Assembly (NCBI GenBank): GCA_030625965.1
Contig: DAOUPV010000005.1
Coordinates: 1-64,000, forward strand
Length of the DNA: 64,000 nucleotides
Reading direction: 5' to 3'
Source of the DNA: Clostridia bacterium
GTDB taxonomy: Bacteria > Bacillota > TC1 > UBA5767
Numbering within the stretch: the stretch's first letter is position 1; every line of letters begins with the position of its first letter. Of the stretch, positions 1-9,081 are shown piece after piece. The position numbers and the translations under genes were made by a program. Below the pieces are notes generated by a model, which was not told the origin of the DNA, ran no database searches, and worked only from the letters and a program-made list of their open reading frames with translations.

Positions 1-51
1 GGTTTCATAATTCTTAAAACCCATCTAAGTGGGAAAGACAGTCCCTGATTG

Positions 52-60
52 TGTTATAAT
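52..60 (+). promoter_or_regulatory. Probable priA promoter (extended -10)
   Basis: The string TGTTATAAT forms an extended -10 element (TG-N-TATAAT) about 36 bp before the priA start. No good -35 hexamer lies 17 bp upstream, which is tolerated when an extended -10 is present. A GAGAGG ribosome binding site follows at 85-90. Confidence 0.55.
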
Positions 61-95
61 GGCTAGAGACTAGACAGCAGGGATGAGAGGAATCG

Positions 96-2255
96 ATGTA
101 CGCACAGATTTTGACGGACGTTAACAATAGAAAATTGGATCGCTTGTTCACCTATAGGATTCCTGAGAAATTCCAAGGTATCGTACGCAGGGGGATCAAG
201 GTAGAAATATTTTTTTCAGGCCGTATCCTGGAAGGATACGTAATATCCTTGTCAGAAGAGACGGAATATGAAGGACGAATCCTGGATATACGGGGTGTCG
301 TCAGGGATGACCTGGTGCTTTCAGAAGACCTGATCGATCTGGCTTTTTGGTTGGCGGATGAGAGTTTTATCTCGCTTGCCAAGGCTTTTTCTACTATATT
401 CCCTTCTGTGGGTATAGCCAAAAAAGACAAGAAGACCTTACCGCTTTATCTGAGCGATAAAGGTCTGGAAGCCATTGAAAGCTTGAGGGCTTCCAAATCG
501 AAGGATGCACTTATCCGCTTATCGGAATCACCCGGACTCTATTACAGAAATCTTGAAATCTCCCAGGAGATTTTTAGAAGACTGCTCCGGGAGGGATGGG
601 TGGAGGCTAGGGTGCCGGAGATCCAACGAGACGACATAAAACTGAATGTACTGAACCGGGAACAGGAGAATATACTGACATCAATCACGAAGGATCTGAG
701 CTTGGGCAAACGGGAGTTTCTGATTCACGGCGTGACTGGAAGCGGCAAAACAGAACTCTATTTCCACCTGATCAAGCGCTGCCTCGATGAAGGAAAACAG
801 GCACTGGTCCTATTTCCGGAGATTGCACTTACGCAGGAGATGGTAGGCAGATTCAATCGGGCTTTCGGCAACAGGGTCAGACCCTGGCACAGCCAATTGA
901 GCTTAGTGCAGAAAAAGCGTATATGGGACGATCTGATGCAACAGAAGGCGGATATCCTGATCGGACCGAGATCCGCATCTCTGGTAGGCCTTAAAAATTT
1001 AGGCCTGGTCATCATAGACGAAGAACACGATGCCAGCTATTTACAGACATCAACGCCCTGCTACGATGGCAGGACGATTGCGCGTTACCGGGCGGCCCAA
1101 CATGACGTCCCCGTGATCATGGGATCGGCGACACCGTCTGTGGACATCCTATATAGGGTGAAAACCGGCGAGGTGCGGCTGTATTCGCTTCTAAAGCGCC
1201 ATAGGGGTGCAGATCTGCCTCGTATCGCCACGGTAGACATGAGGGAAGAGTTGAAGGCCGGGAACTATAGCATCTTCAGCAGACAGCTTCAAGAGGAAAT
1301 TGAGAATTCACTAGAGCAGAAAAAGGGAGTATTGCTCTTCTTGAACCGACGAGGTTATTCGGGCAGTTTCGTATGCCGGGATTGCGGACATACGGTGATG
1401 TGCGAGAATTGCGACATTCCCCTTACTTACCATAAAGAAGGGGATACCCTGAAATGCCACTACTGCGGCTTTGAAAAGAGAGCCATAGCATCCTGTCCTC
1501 GCTGCAAGTCGAAGCGGATACGCAGCTTCGGGGTAGGAACCCAGAAAGTGGAGCAGGAAGTAAAGAAGGCTTTTCCCCAAGCCAAGGTGGCCAGGATCGA
1601 CGGTGATATCGACAACCGAACCGGTGCTAGAGAACGCCTTATTGAGGATTTGAAACAGGGCCGGACGGATATCCTGATCGGTACCCAAATCATTACCAAA
1701 GGGATCGATTTCCCCCAAGTAGGACTTGTGGCAGTATTGGCAGCCGACTTGGCTTTGAACGTTCCAGATTTCAGAGCGAGAGAGAAAGCCTGTCAGCAGC
1801 TGGTCCAAGTGGCCGGAAGGTCAGGCCGGGAAGACGGGCAGGGACTCTGCCTGATACAGACCTACCAACCGGATAATATGGCGGTCCTACATGCTGGTGA
1901 AGAAAATTATATGTCTTTTGTCGAACTGGAGATGCTGGAGCGGCAACGCATGCATTACCCACCATATTCCCAGACGATCCGGGTTTTGATCTGTGCCGAT
2001 CAGGAAGAAATTCTTGCCAAGCGTTCAGTGATATTCTCCGATTATCTACCAAAAGAGCCCTTCAAGATACTGGGGCCGGTACCGGCCAGCTATAGCAGAA
2101 TCAAGGGTTTGTATCGTTGGCACATCATAATTATGGGTGATGACTTGGAAAAAATGAAAAATAGCGTACAATATGCACTTAGAGAGTTTTATAAAAACGA
2201 GAATGCGAGCAATGTTTACTTCACAATAGAAGTGAATCCGGGCTCCATGCTGTAA
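96..2255 (+). CDS. priA: Primosomal protein N' (PriA replication-restart helicase)
   Basis: Superfamily 2 helicase that reloads the replisome at stalled or repaired forks. The 719-residue length is typical. An N-terminal DNA-binding region is followed by a Walker A motif GVTGSGKTE near residue 213, a DEEH box near 307, and a zinc-binding insertion with four Cys pairs from about 427 to 480 (CRDC, CENC, CHYC, CPRC). The helicase C-terminal half contains GTQIITKGIDFP. It starts at ATG 96 with GAGAGG five bases upstream. It heads a run with def and fmt, the standard Firmicute order priA-def-fmt-rsmB. Confidence 0.97.
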   Translation: MYAQILTDVNNRKLDRLFTYRIPEKFQGIVRRGIKVEIFFSGRILEGYVISLSEETEYEGRILDIRGVVRDDLVLSEDLIDLAFWLADESFISLAKAFSTIFPSVGIAKKDKKTLPLYLSDKGLEAIESLRASKSKDALIRLSESPGLYYRNLEISQEIFRRLLREGWVEARVPEIQRDDIKLNVLNREQENILTSITKDLSLGKREFLIHGVTGSGKTELYFHLIKRCLDEGKQALVLFPEIALTQEMVGRFNRAFGNRVRPWHSQLSLVQKKRIWDDLMQQKADILIGPRSASLVGLKNLGLVIIDEEHDASYLQTSTPCYDGRTIARYRAAQHDVPVIMGSATPSVDILYRVKTGEVRLYSLLKRHRGADLPRIATVDMREELKAGNYSIFSRQLQEEIENSLEQKKGVLLFLNRRGYSGSFVCRDCGHTVMCENCDIPLTYHKEGDTLKCHYCGFEKRAIASCPRCKSKRIRSFGVGTQKVEQEVKKAFPQAKVARIDGDIDNRTGARERLIEDLKQGRTDILIGTQIITKGIDFPQVGLVAVLAADLALNVPDFRAREKACQQLVQVAGRSGREDGQGLCLIQTYQPDNMAVLHAGEENYMSFVELEMLERQRMHYPPYSQTIRVLICADQEEILAKRSVIFSDYLPKEPFKILGPVPASYSRIKGLYRWHIIIMGDDLEKMKNSVQYALREFYKNENASNVYFTIEVNPGSML

Positions 2256-2269
2256 ATGAGGAGGAGAAC

Positions 2270-2710
2270 GTGTCAGTGTTAAAAGTAGTGACGATTGGCG
2301 ACCCCATTTTGCGGGAGAAAGCCATTACAGTGAAGAATTTCAATGATAACCTGTCCCGGCTGATTGATAATATGGCGGAGACTATGGTGGAATACGAAGG
2401 TGTTGGCTTGGCCGCGCCGCAGATCGGGATCCCCAAACGCGTCGTTGTAATCGATGTCGGCGATGGACTGATCGAACTTGTCAATCCTGAACTTGTAGAA
2501 ACCAAAGGGGAGCAGTTTGGACAGGAAGGTTGCTTGAGCGTACCTGGAGAATATGCAGACGTGCGACGAGCCCAATACGCTAAGGTGAAGGCCCAGGACA
2601 GAAGCGGTAAAGAGGTGGTCGTTGAAGGGGAGAACCTTATGGCCAGAGCCCTTTTGCATGAGATTGACCACCTGAACGGGATTCTGTTTATAGATAAGAT
2701 TGAAGGTTAG
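2270..2710 (+). CDS. def: Peptide deformylase
   Basis: Metalloenzyme that removes the formyl group from the N-terminal Met of nascent proteins. The three signature motifs are present: GVGLAAPQIG near residue 43, EGCLSVPG near 85 (Cys metal ligand) and HEIDH near 129 (two His ligands and the catalytic Glu). The 146-residue length is normal for a compact deformylase. The start is GTG at 2270, eight or so bases after GAGGAG; a second in-frame GTG lies at 2276. It lies 14 bp after priA and 7 bp before fmt, so formylation and deformylation genes are probably co-transcribed. Confidence 0.96.
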   Translation: MSVLKVVTIGDPILREKAITVKNFNDNLSRLIDNMAETMVEYEGVGLAAPQIGIPKRVVVIDVGDGLIELVNPELVETKGEQFGQEGCLSVPGEYADVRRAQYAKVKAQDRSGKEVVVEGENLMARALLHEIDHLNGILFIDKIEG

Positions 2711-2717
2711 ATAAAAG

Positions 2718-3689
2718 ATGAAAATCGTATTCATGGGAACGGCACCCTTTGCCATCCCCTGTCTACAAGCTTTGGCTGATGCTAAGGACATGGATGTGTC
2801 TTTGGTAGTGACTCAACCTGACAAAGCGGTGGGAAGGGGACATAAGTTACGTTACACAGCCTTCAAACAGTCTGCGATGGATCTGGGATTACCTCTATAT
2901 CAGCCGGACAGTGTCAAAGACGATGAAGCCATTGAGCACATAAAATCGTTGAATCCTGATTTTCTGGTGGTAGTGGCTTATGGTCAGATCCTAAACCAGA
3001 AGGTGCTGGATCTTCCGAACATAGCCTGCATCAATGTGCACGGCAGTCTGCTACCCAAATACCGGGGTGCGGCACCCATCCATTGGGCAGTTATTAATGG
3101 GGAGCCAGAGACAGGCGTCTGTACCATGCATATGGCCAGACAGCTGGATGCCGGCGATGTCATCTATTGTGACAGGACTGAGATTGAACAAGATGAGACC
3201 ACAGGTGCACTGTATGAACGTCTGCAACAGATGGGAGCGGAACTGCTGGTGAGGACCCTACGGGACCTGGTAGCAGACATTGCTCCACGTACTCCACAGA
3301 TCGAAAGTGAGTCAACTTATGCGCCGATGATATTCAAACCAGACAGATATCTGGATTGGACCCAAAGTGGACGAAGCATCGCGGACAAGATCCGCGGTCT
3401 GTATCCCACACCAAGGGCCATCACCAGATACCAGGATGAGGACTATATCATTTGCGAGGCTAGACTCCATGCTGAGGAACCAGTCGGTAAAGTCGATGTT
3501 AGCGTCCAAGGAAATGGCATCATCGCTGGCGTGTCACCCAAGCACGGACTTTTTGTCCGCTGCCGGGATGGTTGGATGGAGATCCTCCGGATCAAGGCTC
3601 CTGGTAAAAAAGAAATGGAAGCCAAAGCCTATCTGAACGGAGCCAAGCTGGAATTGAATGGACGGTTCGAAAGCGAGGAGAAGTTATGA
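2718..3689 (+). CDS. fmt: Methionyl-tRNA formyltransferase
   Basis: Transfers a formyl group from 10-formyl-tetrahydrofolate to initiator Met-tRNA. The N-terminal Rossmann-type catalytic domain carries the signature HGSLLPKYRGAAPI near residue 107 with the catalytic Asn/His/Asp environment. The C-terminal third is the OB-like tRNA-binding domain. Length (323 residues) matches the family. Its ATGA overlaps the start of the next gene, which indicates translational coupling. Confidence 0.96.
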   Translation: MKIVFMGTAPFAIPCLQALADAKDMDVSLVVTQPDKAVGRGHKLRYTAFKQSAMDLGLPLYQPDSVKDDEAIEHIKSLNPDFLVVVAYGQILNQKVLDLPNIACINVHGSLLPKYRGAAPIHWAVINGEPETGVCTMHMARQLDAGDVIYCDRTEIEQDETTGALYERLQQMGAELLVRTLRDLVADIAPRTPQIESESTYAPMIFKPDRYLDWTQSGRSIADKIRGLYPTPRAITRYQDEDYIICEARLHAEEPVGKVDVSVQGNGIIAGVSPKHGLFVRCRDGWMEILRIKAPGKKEMEAKAYLNGAKLELNGRFESEEKL

Positions 3690-4363
3690 GTTTCTGGCAA
3701 TTAAGCTTCTTTCTTATGTTACCTGTGATGATTTTTGCAGGTTATGCACAACAAAAGATCCGGCGTACCTACGCCCAATATTCCCAAGTGCCTGCCAAGA
3801 GAGGGCTCAACGGGGAAATGATTGCCCGCCAACTGCTACAGGATAATGGTATAACCGATGTGACCATTGAAAGCACCAGAGGCAAGCTGACGGACCATTA
3901 TGATCCGAGAAACAGAACACTCAGGCTATCCCAGGGGGTGTCTCAGGGACAATCTATCGCGGCCATCGGTGTTGCCGCGCATGAAATCGGACACGCGGTA
4001 CAGCATAACCAGAAAGACTGGCTGCTGACGTTCCGTAACCGATTCGCGCCGGTCGTCCAGATTGGGAGCAGCATGGCCATACCCTTGGTACTGGTCGGTT
4101 ACTTCATCGGTTTCGTGGGACTGGCCAAAATCGGCGTATTCCTGTTCGGCTTGGTAGTCTTTTTTCAACTGATTACCGTACCGGTCGAGAAAGACGCTTC
4201 CAGAAAAGCGCTGATCATGTTGCGTGACGGCGGTTACCTGGATGAAACAGAACTATTTGGTGCCAAACGTGTGCTTGATGCTGCGGCCCTTACCTATATT
4301 GCTTCACTGATCGTTGCCATAGCCCAGTTGCTTCGTCTTCTGGCGCTAACAAGAGATGACTAA
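3686..4363 (+). CDS. Membrane zinc metallopeptidase, YugP-like
   Basis: This 225-residue protein has an N-terminal hydrophobic segment, then a HEIGH zinc-protease motif near residue 98 (AAHEIGHAVQH), then further hydrophobic segments at roughly 122-170 and 190-220. This layout matches the neutral zinc metallopeptidase family represented by B. subtilis YugP, whose substrates are not established. The start overlaps the fmt stop by 4 bp. Its place between fmt and rsmB is not informative about substrate. Family call is confident; function beyond a probable peptidase is not. Confidence 0.85.
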   Translation: MSFWQLSFFLMLPVMIFAGYAQQKIRRTYAQYSQVPAKRGLNGEMIARQLLQDNGITDVTIESTRGKLTDHYDPRNRTLRLSQGVSQGQSIAAIGVAAHEIGHAVQHNQKDWLLTFRNRFAPVVQIGSSMAIPLVLVGYFIGFVGLAKIGVFLFGLVVFFQLITVPVEKDASRKALIMLRDGGYLDETELFGAKRVLDAAALTYIASLIVAIAQLLRLLALTRDD

Positions 4364-5693
4364 TATGAATCCAAGAAAAATCGCTATTGATGTATTAATA
4401 CGGGTGGAGCAGGGCGCATACAGCCATATCGCGCTGAAAGAAGCCTTGCTGAAGAGTGACATAAGTCCGTTGGATAAGGCTTTCGTCACGGAACTGGTCT
4501 ATGGGACCATCCGCAGAAGAAACACCCTGGACTTCATCATCAACAGCTTCGTACAGAAAAGAAACCAGAGAGATGAAATTCGCTGCATCCTAAGAATGGG
4601 TGTCTATCAGCTGCGATATATGCGTGTACCGCCTTCGGCTGCAGTTAACGAGTCTGTAAAGTTGGTATCCATGTTCCACCTGGAAGGTCAGAAAGGCTTT
4701 GTGAATGCCGTTCTAAGAAACGTGGAACGAAGCAAGGAAAAGGATTTCCTGGCTTCAGTTACGGACCCTGTCAAGAGGATGGCCCTGGACTATTCCCATC
4801 CATCATGGATTGTGGAACGCTATGTAAAGAAATATGGCGCCGAGGATGCGGCTGCGCTGCTAAATTTCAACAACAAGCCGTCGAAGAACATAGCACGGGT
4901 CAATACCCTGAAGACCACAACGGAGGAGCTGATCGCACTTCTACAAGACGAGGGTATAGAAGCGGAACCCTATCTTGTTCAGGATACGATTACCGTGAAG
5001 GGACAAGGTAGAATTTTATCCAGCGAGTCATATAGGAAGGGTCTTTACATGATCCAGTCCCCATCCAGTGTGGCGGCTGCTCTGATGCTCGCAGCTAAAT
5101 CGGGTGAGACGGTTCTGGATGCCTGTGCAGCTCCAGGAGGCAAAAGTTTTGTCCTGGCACAGCAGATGGAGGATGCAGGTGAAATCCTTGCGACGGATGT
5201 CCATCCCCACAAGATCGAATTGATTCAGAAGGGGTTCCAGTTCTTGGGCATTAAAAGCGCAAAAGCAGAATGCCAGGATTGGCGAGAGTGGAATCCTGAA
5301 CTGGAGAACAAATTCGACAAGGTTCTGGTAGATGCACCGTGCAGCGGTTTGGGTGTCCTCGGAAAGAGGCCCGACTCCAGATGGAGAAAGAAGGCCAGCG
5401 ATATACAAAACCTGGTTGAACTGCAACGGGAAATACTTAGAAACGCTGTTCGGGCTGTAAAACCTGGCGGTGTACTGATGTATGCCACTTGCACCTTAAC
5501 ACAGGAGGAAAACCAAGCGCAGAGAGACTGGTTCCTAGAGAATTTCAAGGAATTCAAAGCAGAGTCCTTACCGCAGATCGCCGAAATATTTGCAAGCGAG
5601 AAGGAAGCGTTGGATAGGGGAGAACTGGAGATAACACCATTCAAGCACGATATGGAAGGGTTTTATCTGACACTATTCAAAAAAGAAGCATAA
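4356..5693 (+). CDS. rsmB: 16S rRNA (cytosine-967-C5) methyltransferase
   Basis: Methylates C967 of 16S rRNA. An N-terminal NusB-like RNA-binding domain (about residues 1-130) precedes a SAM-dependent RsmB/Nop2 methyltransferase domain with DACAAPGGKS near residue 254. Two cysteines sit in the right places for catalysis, DAPCSG near 325 and ATCTL near 377. The start at 4356 overlaps the previous gene by 8 bp; an in-frame ATG at 4365, two bases after the previous stop, is an alternative. A strong terminator follows directly, so the priA transcription unit ends here. Confidence 0.95.
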   Translation: MTNMNPRKIAIDVLIRVEQGAYSHIALKEALLKSDISPLDKAFVTELVYGTIRRRNTLDFIINSFVQKRNQRDEIRCILRMGVYQLRYMRVPPSAAVNESVKLVSMFHLEGQKGFVNAVLRNVERSKEKDFLASVTDPVKRMALDYSHPSWIVERYVKKYGAEDAAALLNFNNKPSKNIARVNTLKTTTEELIALLQDEGIEAEPYLVQDTITVKGQGRILSSESYRKGLYMIQSPSSVAAALMLAAKSGETVLDACAAPGGKSFVLAQQMEDAGEILATDVHPHKIELIQKGFQFLGIKSAKAECQDWREWNPELENKFDKVLVDAPCSGLGVLGKRPDSRWRKKASDIQNLVELQREILRNAVRAVKPGGVLMYATCTLTQEENQAQRDWFLENFKEFKAESLPQIAEIFASEKEALDRGELEITPFKHDMEGFYLTLFKKEA

Positions 5694-5720
5694 AAAAATC
5701 CGAATTACTTCGGATTTTTT
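5693..5720. terminator. Bidirectional terminator between rsmB and uppP
   Basis: A 12-bp perfect hairpin (AAAAAATCCGAA / TTCGGATTTTTT, loop TTAC) has T runs on either side when read on each strand. It can terminate rsmB rightward and uppP leftward. Confidence 0.9.
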
Positions 5721-5758
5721 CCTTTATTAATAACACATGAAGAATGTCGACCTGGTGA

Positions 5759-6559
5759 TTAGAAAATCAGATGGAAAACAGCTCCATCGAGTAAAACGAA
5801 TATACCCATCAGGGCTACATAATAAGCAAAGGGCCTTAGTGAACGCTCCTTCAGGAGCTTGATCATGAAGGAGATGGCCAGGTAACCACTTAGGGCTGCG
5901 GCCAGAAATCCCACAACGAGATGCAGAACAGGGACGTTCAGCGTTCCCGAAACAAGATCCGGCACTTCCAGAACGTTGGCGCCCAGGATCAGGATGACCG
6001 AATTGAGGAAGGATACCTCGGCGGCGACTTCCTTATCCACATGGCGGAACAGACCGGCCGAGATGGTAGAACCCGAACGGGAAACTCCCGGAAAGATGGC
6101 CAGGCACTGAATCAGCCCAATGGCCAGCACATCGAGTATGCCAATACTCTCGCGCGATTTTCGCACATGAACGATTGTACCCTTGGGCTCAACAAGGCTG
6201 CTGAGATAGAGTAGCACTGCTGTAAAGAGAAAAGCAGGACCCAACAGGTTCGCACTTTCATATACGCCGGTGAAGAAATCGGAAAACAGAACACCCACGA
6301 TGCCGGCAGGCACAGCCGTCAGCACGATCAGGATGTTATAGCGGGAAAAGGGCTTCTTCAGCATAACCCGTATCCTTTTTTGGTAATAGAATAGGACCGA
6401 GAACAGAGTGCCGAAATGCAATACCACGTCCAGTGACAGAGCTGATTCATTCATTCCGAACCATTGTTGGAAAAAAATGAGATGGCCTGAACTGGATACT
6501 GGCAGGAATTCGGTCAGTCCCTGAATGATCCCCAGAAAAATAACTTTTAATAGTTCCAT
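5759..6559 (-). CDS. uppP: Undecaprenyl-diphosphate phosphatase (UppP/BacA)
   Basis: Integral membrane phosphatase that recycles undecaprenyl pyrophosphate for cell-wall synthesis; higher dosage gives bacitracin resistance in other bacteria. Family motifs are present: GLTEFLPVSSSGHL near the N terminus and PGVSRSG in the C-terminal half. There are about eight hydrophobic helices. I chose the ATG at 6559 (266 residues, MELLKV) rather than an ATG nine codons upstream, because AAGGAGG lies six or so bases before it. Together with ktrB it interrupts the usual rsmB-rlmN succession. Confidence 0.95.
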   Translation of the reverse strand: MELLKVIFLGIIQGLTEFLPVSSSGHLIFFQQWFGMNESALSLDVVLHFGTLFSVLFYYQKRIRVMLKKPFSRYNILIVLTAVPAGIVGVLFSDFFTGVYESANLLGPAFLFTAVLLYLSSLVEPKGTIVHVRKSRESIGILDVLAIGLIQCLAIFPGVSRSGSTISAGLFRHVDKEVAAEVSFLNSVILILGANVLEVPDLVSGTLNVPVLHLVVGFLAAALSGYLAISFMIKLLKERSLRPFAYYVALMGIFVLLDGAVFHLIF

Positions 6560-6587
6560 AGATGCCTCCTTGGTTTCGTCTTTCACA

Positions 6588-6593
6588 TTATAT
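6588..6593 (-). promoter_or_regulatory. uppP promoter -10
   Basis: On the minus strand TGATATAAT is an extended -10 (TG-N-TATAAT) about 30 bp before the uppP start. The -35 region is weak. Confidence 0.5.
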
Positions 6594-6629
6594 CAAAAGA
6601 GTATTATAGAAAGAAGGGGCCAATTACGT

Positions 6630-6635
6630 TATAAT
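6630..6635 (+). promoter_or_regulatory. Probable ktrB promoter -10
   Basis: A perfect TATAAT lies 32 bp before the ktrB start, with an AAGGAG ribosome binding site between. No consensus -35 was seen at 17 bp. Confidence 0.4.
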
Positions 6636-6666
6636 TTAGTCAATTGAGAAAAGGAGCAAAATTTTC

Positions 6667-8022
6667 ATGGCACAATGGTTTTCAAGAAACAAGAAATTGA
6701 AGCCGGAACTGGCACTTGTTTTCGGCTTTCTAATCCTGATATTGCTGGGCTCTATACTATTGTCTTTGCCTGCAGCGACTGTATCCGGAGAATCAACGTC
6801 CTATCTGGATACCTTGTTCACATCGACCTCGGCGGTCTGTGTGACCGGATTGGTGGTCTATGATACAGGAACCCATTGGAGCGCCTTCGGACAGGCTCTG
6901 ATCCTTTTGATGATCCATATCGGTGGTCTGGGTTTCATGACCTTCGGTGTTTTATTCGCCATCCTGCTGGGACGCAAGATCGGATTGCGGTCCAGACTCC
7001 TGCTGCAGGAAGCTTTGAGCGAGTTTACCTTACAAGGTGTGGTCAAGTTGGCAACCAGAGTATTGATGATCACATTAGCCATTGAATTCGCGGCTACATT
7101 GGTCCTGTCAACCAGGTTCGTTCCCTTGTTGGGCTGGAAGCAGGGACTATGGGTTTCCTTTTTCCAGGCAGTATCCGCGTTCAATAATGCCGGCTTCGAC
7201 ATCTTGGGTTCCGTAACCGGACCGTTTAGCAGCATCACCGCTTATGCCGGTGACCCGGTCATTGTCCTTACCTTGGCGGCCTTGTTTATCGTTGGTGGTA
7301 TTGGCTTCATGGTCATGATCGATGTAGTTAAGAAGCGTCGTTTCCGTAATCTTGTATTACATAGCAAGTTGGTCTTGTATACGACAGGCATCCTAATCCT
7401 AGGAGGTACCATCCTTATTTATCTGTTGGAAATCAACAATGGACAGACCTTGGGCAACATGGGACTTCTTCCAGGTATAATGAATGCCTTCTTCCAGGCG
7501 GTGACGCCAAGAACGGCCGGATTCAATAGCATAACTATATCGTCTATGACTATGGCTTCCCAGTTCGTGATCATCATGCTGATGTTTATTGGCGCTTCGC
7601 CGGGATCGACTGGCGGCGGTATAAAAACGACTACTTTCGCAACCATGATCGCTGGAACTGTCACCATACTCAGCCAGAGAAAAGATGTGGTGCTGTATAA
7701 CCGCAAAATTCCTGAAGCCCAGATCAACAAGGTTTATCTGATTCTTGTCATATCCCTGGGTGTGATCATGTTGAACACCTTTTTACTTTGCATCAGCGAG
7801 CAGGCGGAGTTTCTGGAAATCTTTTTCGAGGTGGTATCTGCGTTCGGCACCGTAGGGTTGTCTATGGGGATCACCACTGAGCTATCCAACGTAGGACGGG
7901 CCATTATCATCGTGACCATGTTCATCGGAAGGTTGGGCCCGGCGACGGTAGCCTTCGCCATAGCCAGAGACCGCAAGAAGACAGAAATTGGCTTCCCTGA
8001 AGAAAAGATCATTCTGGGGTAA
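6667..8022 (+). CDS. ktrB: Potassium uptake protein, TrkH/KtrB family (membrane subunit)
   Basis: Ion-conducting subunit of a Ktr-type K+/Na+ transporter. This 451-residue polytopic protein has four pore-loop repeats, each with the selectivity-filter glycine: SAVCVTGL, AFNNAGFD, PRTAGFNS and AFGTVGLS. Length matches KtrB rather than the longer TrkH. The regulatory RCK subunit KtrA is not next to it and not elsewhere in the window, so it must be encoded elsewhere if the system is complete. rlmN begins three bases after its stop, so the two genes are probably co-transcribed. Confidence 0.9.
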   Translation: MAQWFSRNKKLKPELALVFGFLILILLGSILLSLPAATVSGESTSYLDTLFTSTSAVCVTGLVVYDTGTHWSAFGQALILLMIHIGGLGFMTFGVLFAILLGRKIGLRSRLLLQEALSEFTLQGVVKLATRVLMITLAIEFAATLVLSTRFVPLLGWKQGLWVSFFQAVSAFNNAGFDILGSVTGPFSSITAYAGDPVIVLTLAALFIVGGIGFMVMIDVVKKRRFRNLVLHSKLVLYTTGILILGGTILIYLLEINNGQTLGNMGLLPGIMNAFFQAVTPRTAGFNSITISSMTMASQFVIIMLMFIGASPGSTGGGIKTTTFATMIAGTVTILSQRKDVVLYNRKIPEAQINKVYLILVISLGVIMLNTFLLCISEQAEFLEIFFEVVSAFGTVGLSMGITTELSNVGRAIIIVTMFIGRLGPATVAFAIARDRKKTEIGFPEEKIILG

Positions 8023-8025
8023 CAT

Positions 8026-9081
8026 ATGGATAATAACCTATACGGATATAGTATTGAACAGTTGAACAAATTGATGAAAGAAGAGAACCTGCCGTCTTTC
8101 CGGGCGAAACAGCTATACAACTGGTTACAGAAGAACCAGGCGTTGGGCTGGGAGGAGATGAAGAACATCCCTCATACGATGGTTCAGAAGTTGAAAGACG
8201 CCGGGTATGGATGTTCCCTACCCAAAATATTGAGCCAAAGCACTTCGGAGGACGGGATGACCGTCAAGTGTCTGCTTGAGCTGGAAGATGGGGAACAGAT
8301 TGAGACGGTGCTGATGCGCTACCGGCGCAGCTCGTCAAGAAACCGCAATACGGTTTGTGTCAGCTCCCAGGCCGGTTGTGCCATGGGATGCCCATTCTGC
8401 GCTACCGGAAACGCCGGTTTCAAGCGTGATCTTAGTGTAGCGGAAATCGTGGGACAGATTGCTCTCATGAACAGGATAATCAGGGAGACCGAACCAGATG
8501 AACAAGTGACCAATGTCGTATATATGGGCATGGGTGAACCCTTGCAGAACTATGATCAGGTCATACAGTCGATTAGGCTTATCAACCACGAACAGGGCCT
8601 TAATATCGGTATGCGGCGGATTACTGTATCCACCTGCGGCCTGGTTCCCAGGATCCTGGACCTGGCCGCAGAAGGAATGCAGGTGACATTGGCTGTTTCG
8701 TTACATGCAGCTACAGACGAGAAAAGGGCCAAGCTGGTACCGGTGAACAGGAAGTATCCGCTGGAACAGCTCCTTGCTGCCTGCCAGAAATATTACGAAG
8801 CGACAAAAAGGAAGATTACCTTTGAATACACCCTGATCGAGGGTGAAAATGACAGTGAACAGGACGCATTGGACCTGAAGAGATTGCTCAAGGATGTGCA
8901 TTGCAATATCAATGTTATCCCATTGAATGTGGTCAGCCATGCAGATTTCAAGCGGTCTCGCTTCGCACATCGGTTTGTCAAGCGACTGAACGATCTGCAT
9001 TTGGAAGCGACCATCAGAGAAGAGATGGGTTTGGGGATCGATGCGGCCTGCGGACAATTGAAAGGCAACGGAGGTGTATGA
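8026..9081 (+). CDS. rlmN: 23S rRNA (adenine-2503-C2) methyltransferase, radical SAM
   Basis: Methylates A2503 of 23S rRNA and A37 of some tRNAs using a 4Fe-4S cluster and two SAM molecules. The CX3CX2C cluster motif CAMGCPFC lies near residue 122, followed by GMGEPL, the radical SAM GGE-like motif. A C-terminal Cys in the region MGLGIDAACGQL fits the catalytic Cys. Length is 351 residues. It abuts prpC with no gap (TGA then ATG), the conserved rlmN-prpC-prkC-rsgA order. Confidence 0.96.
   Translation: MDNNLYGYSIEQLNKLMKEENLPSFRAKQLYNWLQKNQALGWEEMKNIPHTMVQKLKDAGYGCSLPKILSQSTSEDGMTVKCLLELEDGEQIETVLMRYRRSSSRNRNTVCVSSQAGCAMGCPFCATGNAGFKRDLSVAEIVGQIALMNRIIRETEPDEQVTNVVYMGMGEPLQNYDQVIQSIRLINHEQGLNIGMRRITVSTCGLVPRILDLAAEGMQVTLAVSLHAATDEKRAKLVPVNRKYPLEQLLAACQKYYEATKRKITFEYTLIEGENDSEQDALDLKRLLKDVHCNINVIPLNVVSHADFKRSRFAHRFVKRLNDLHLEATIREEMGLGIDAACGQLKGNGGV

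Noticed and set aside
1311-1808. 165-codon open frame on the minus strand inside priA
   Set aside because: Shadow of a strongly conserved gene; no ribosome binding site and no recognisable domain.
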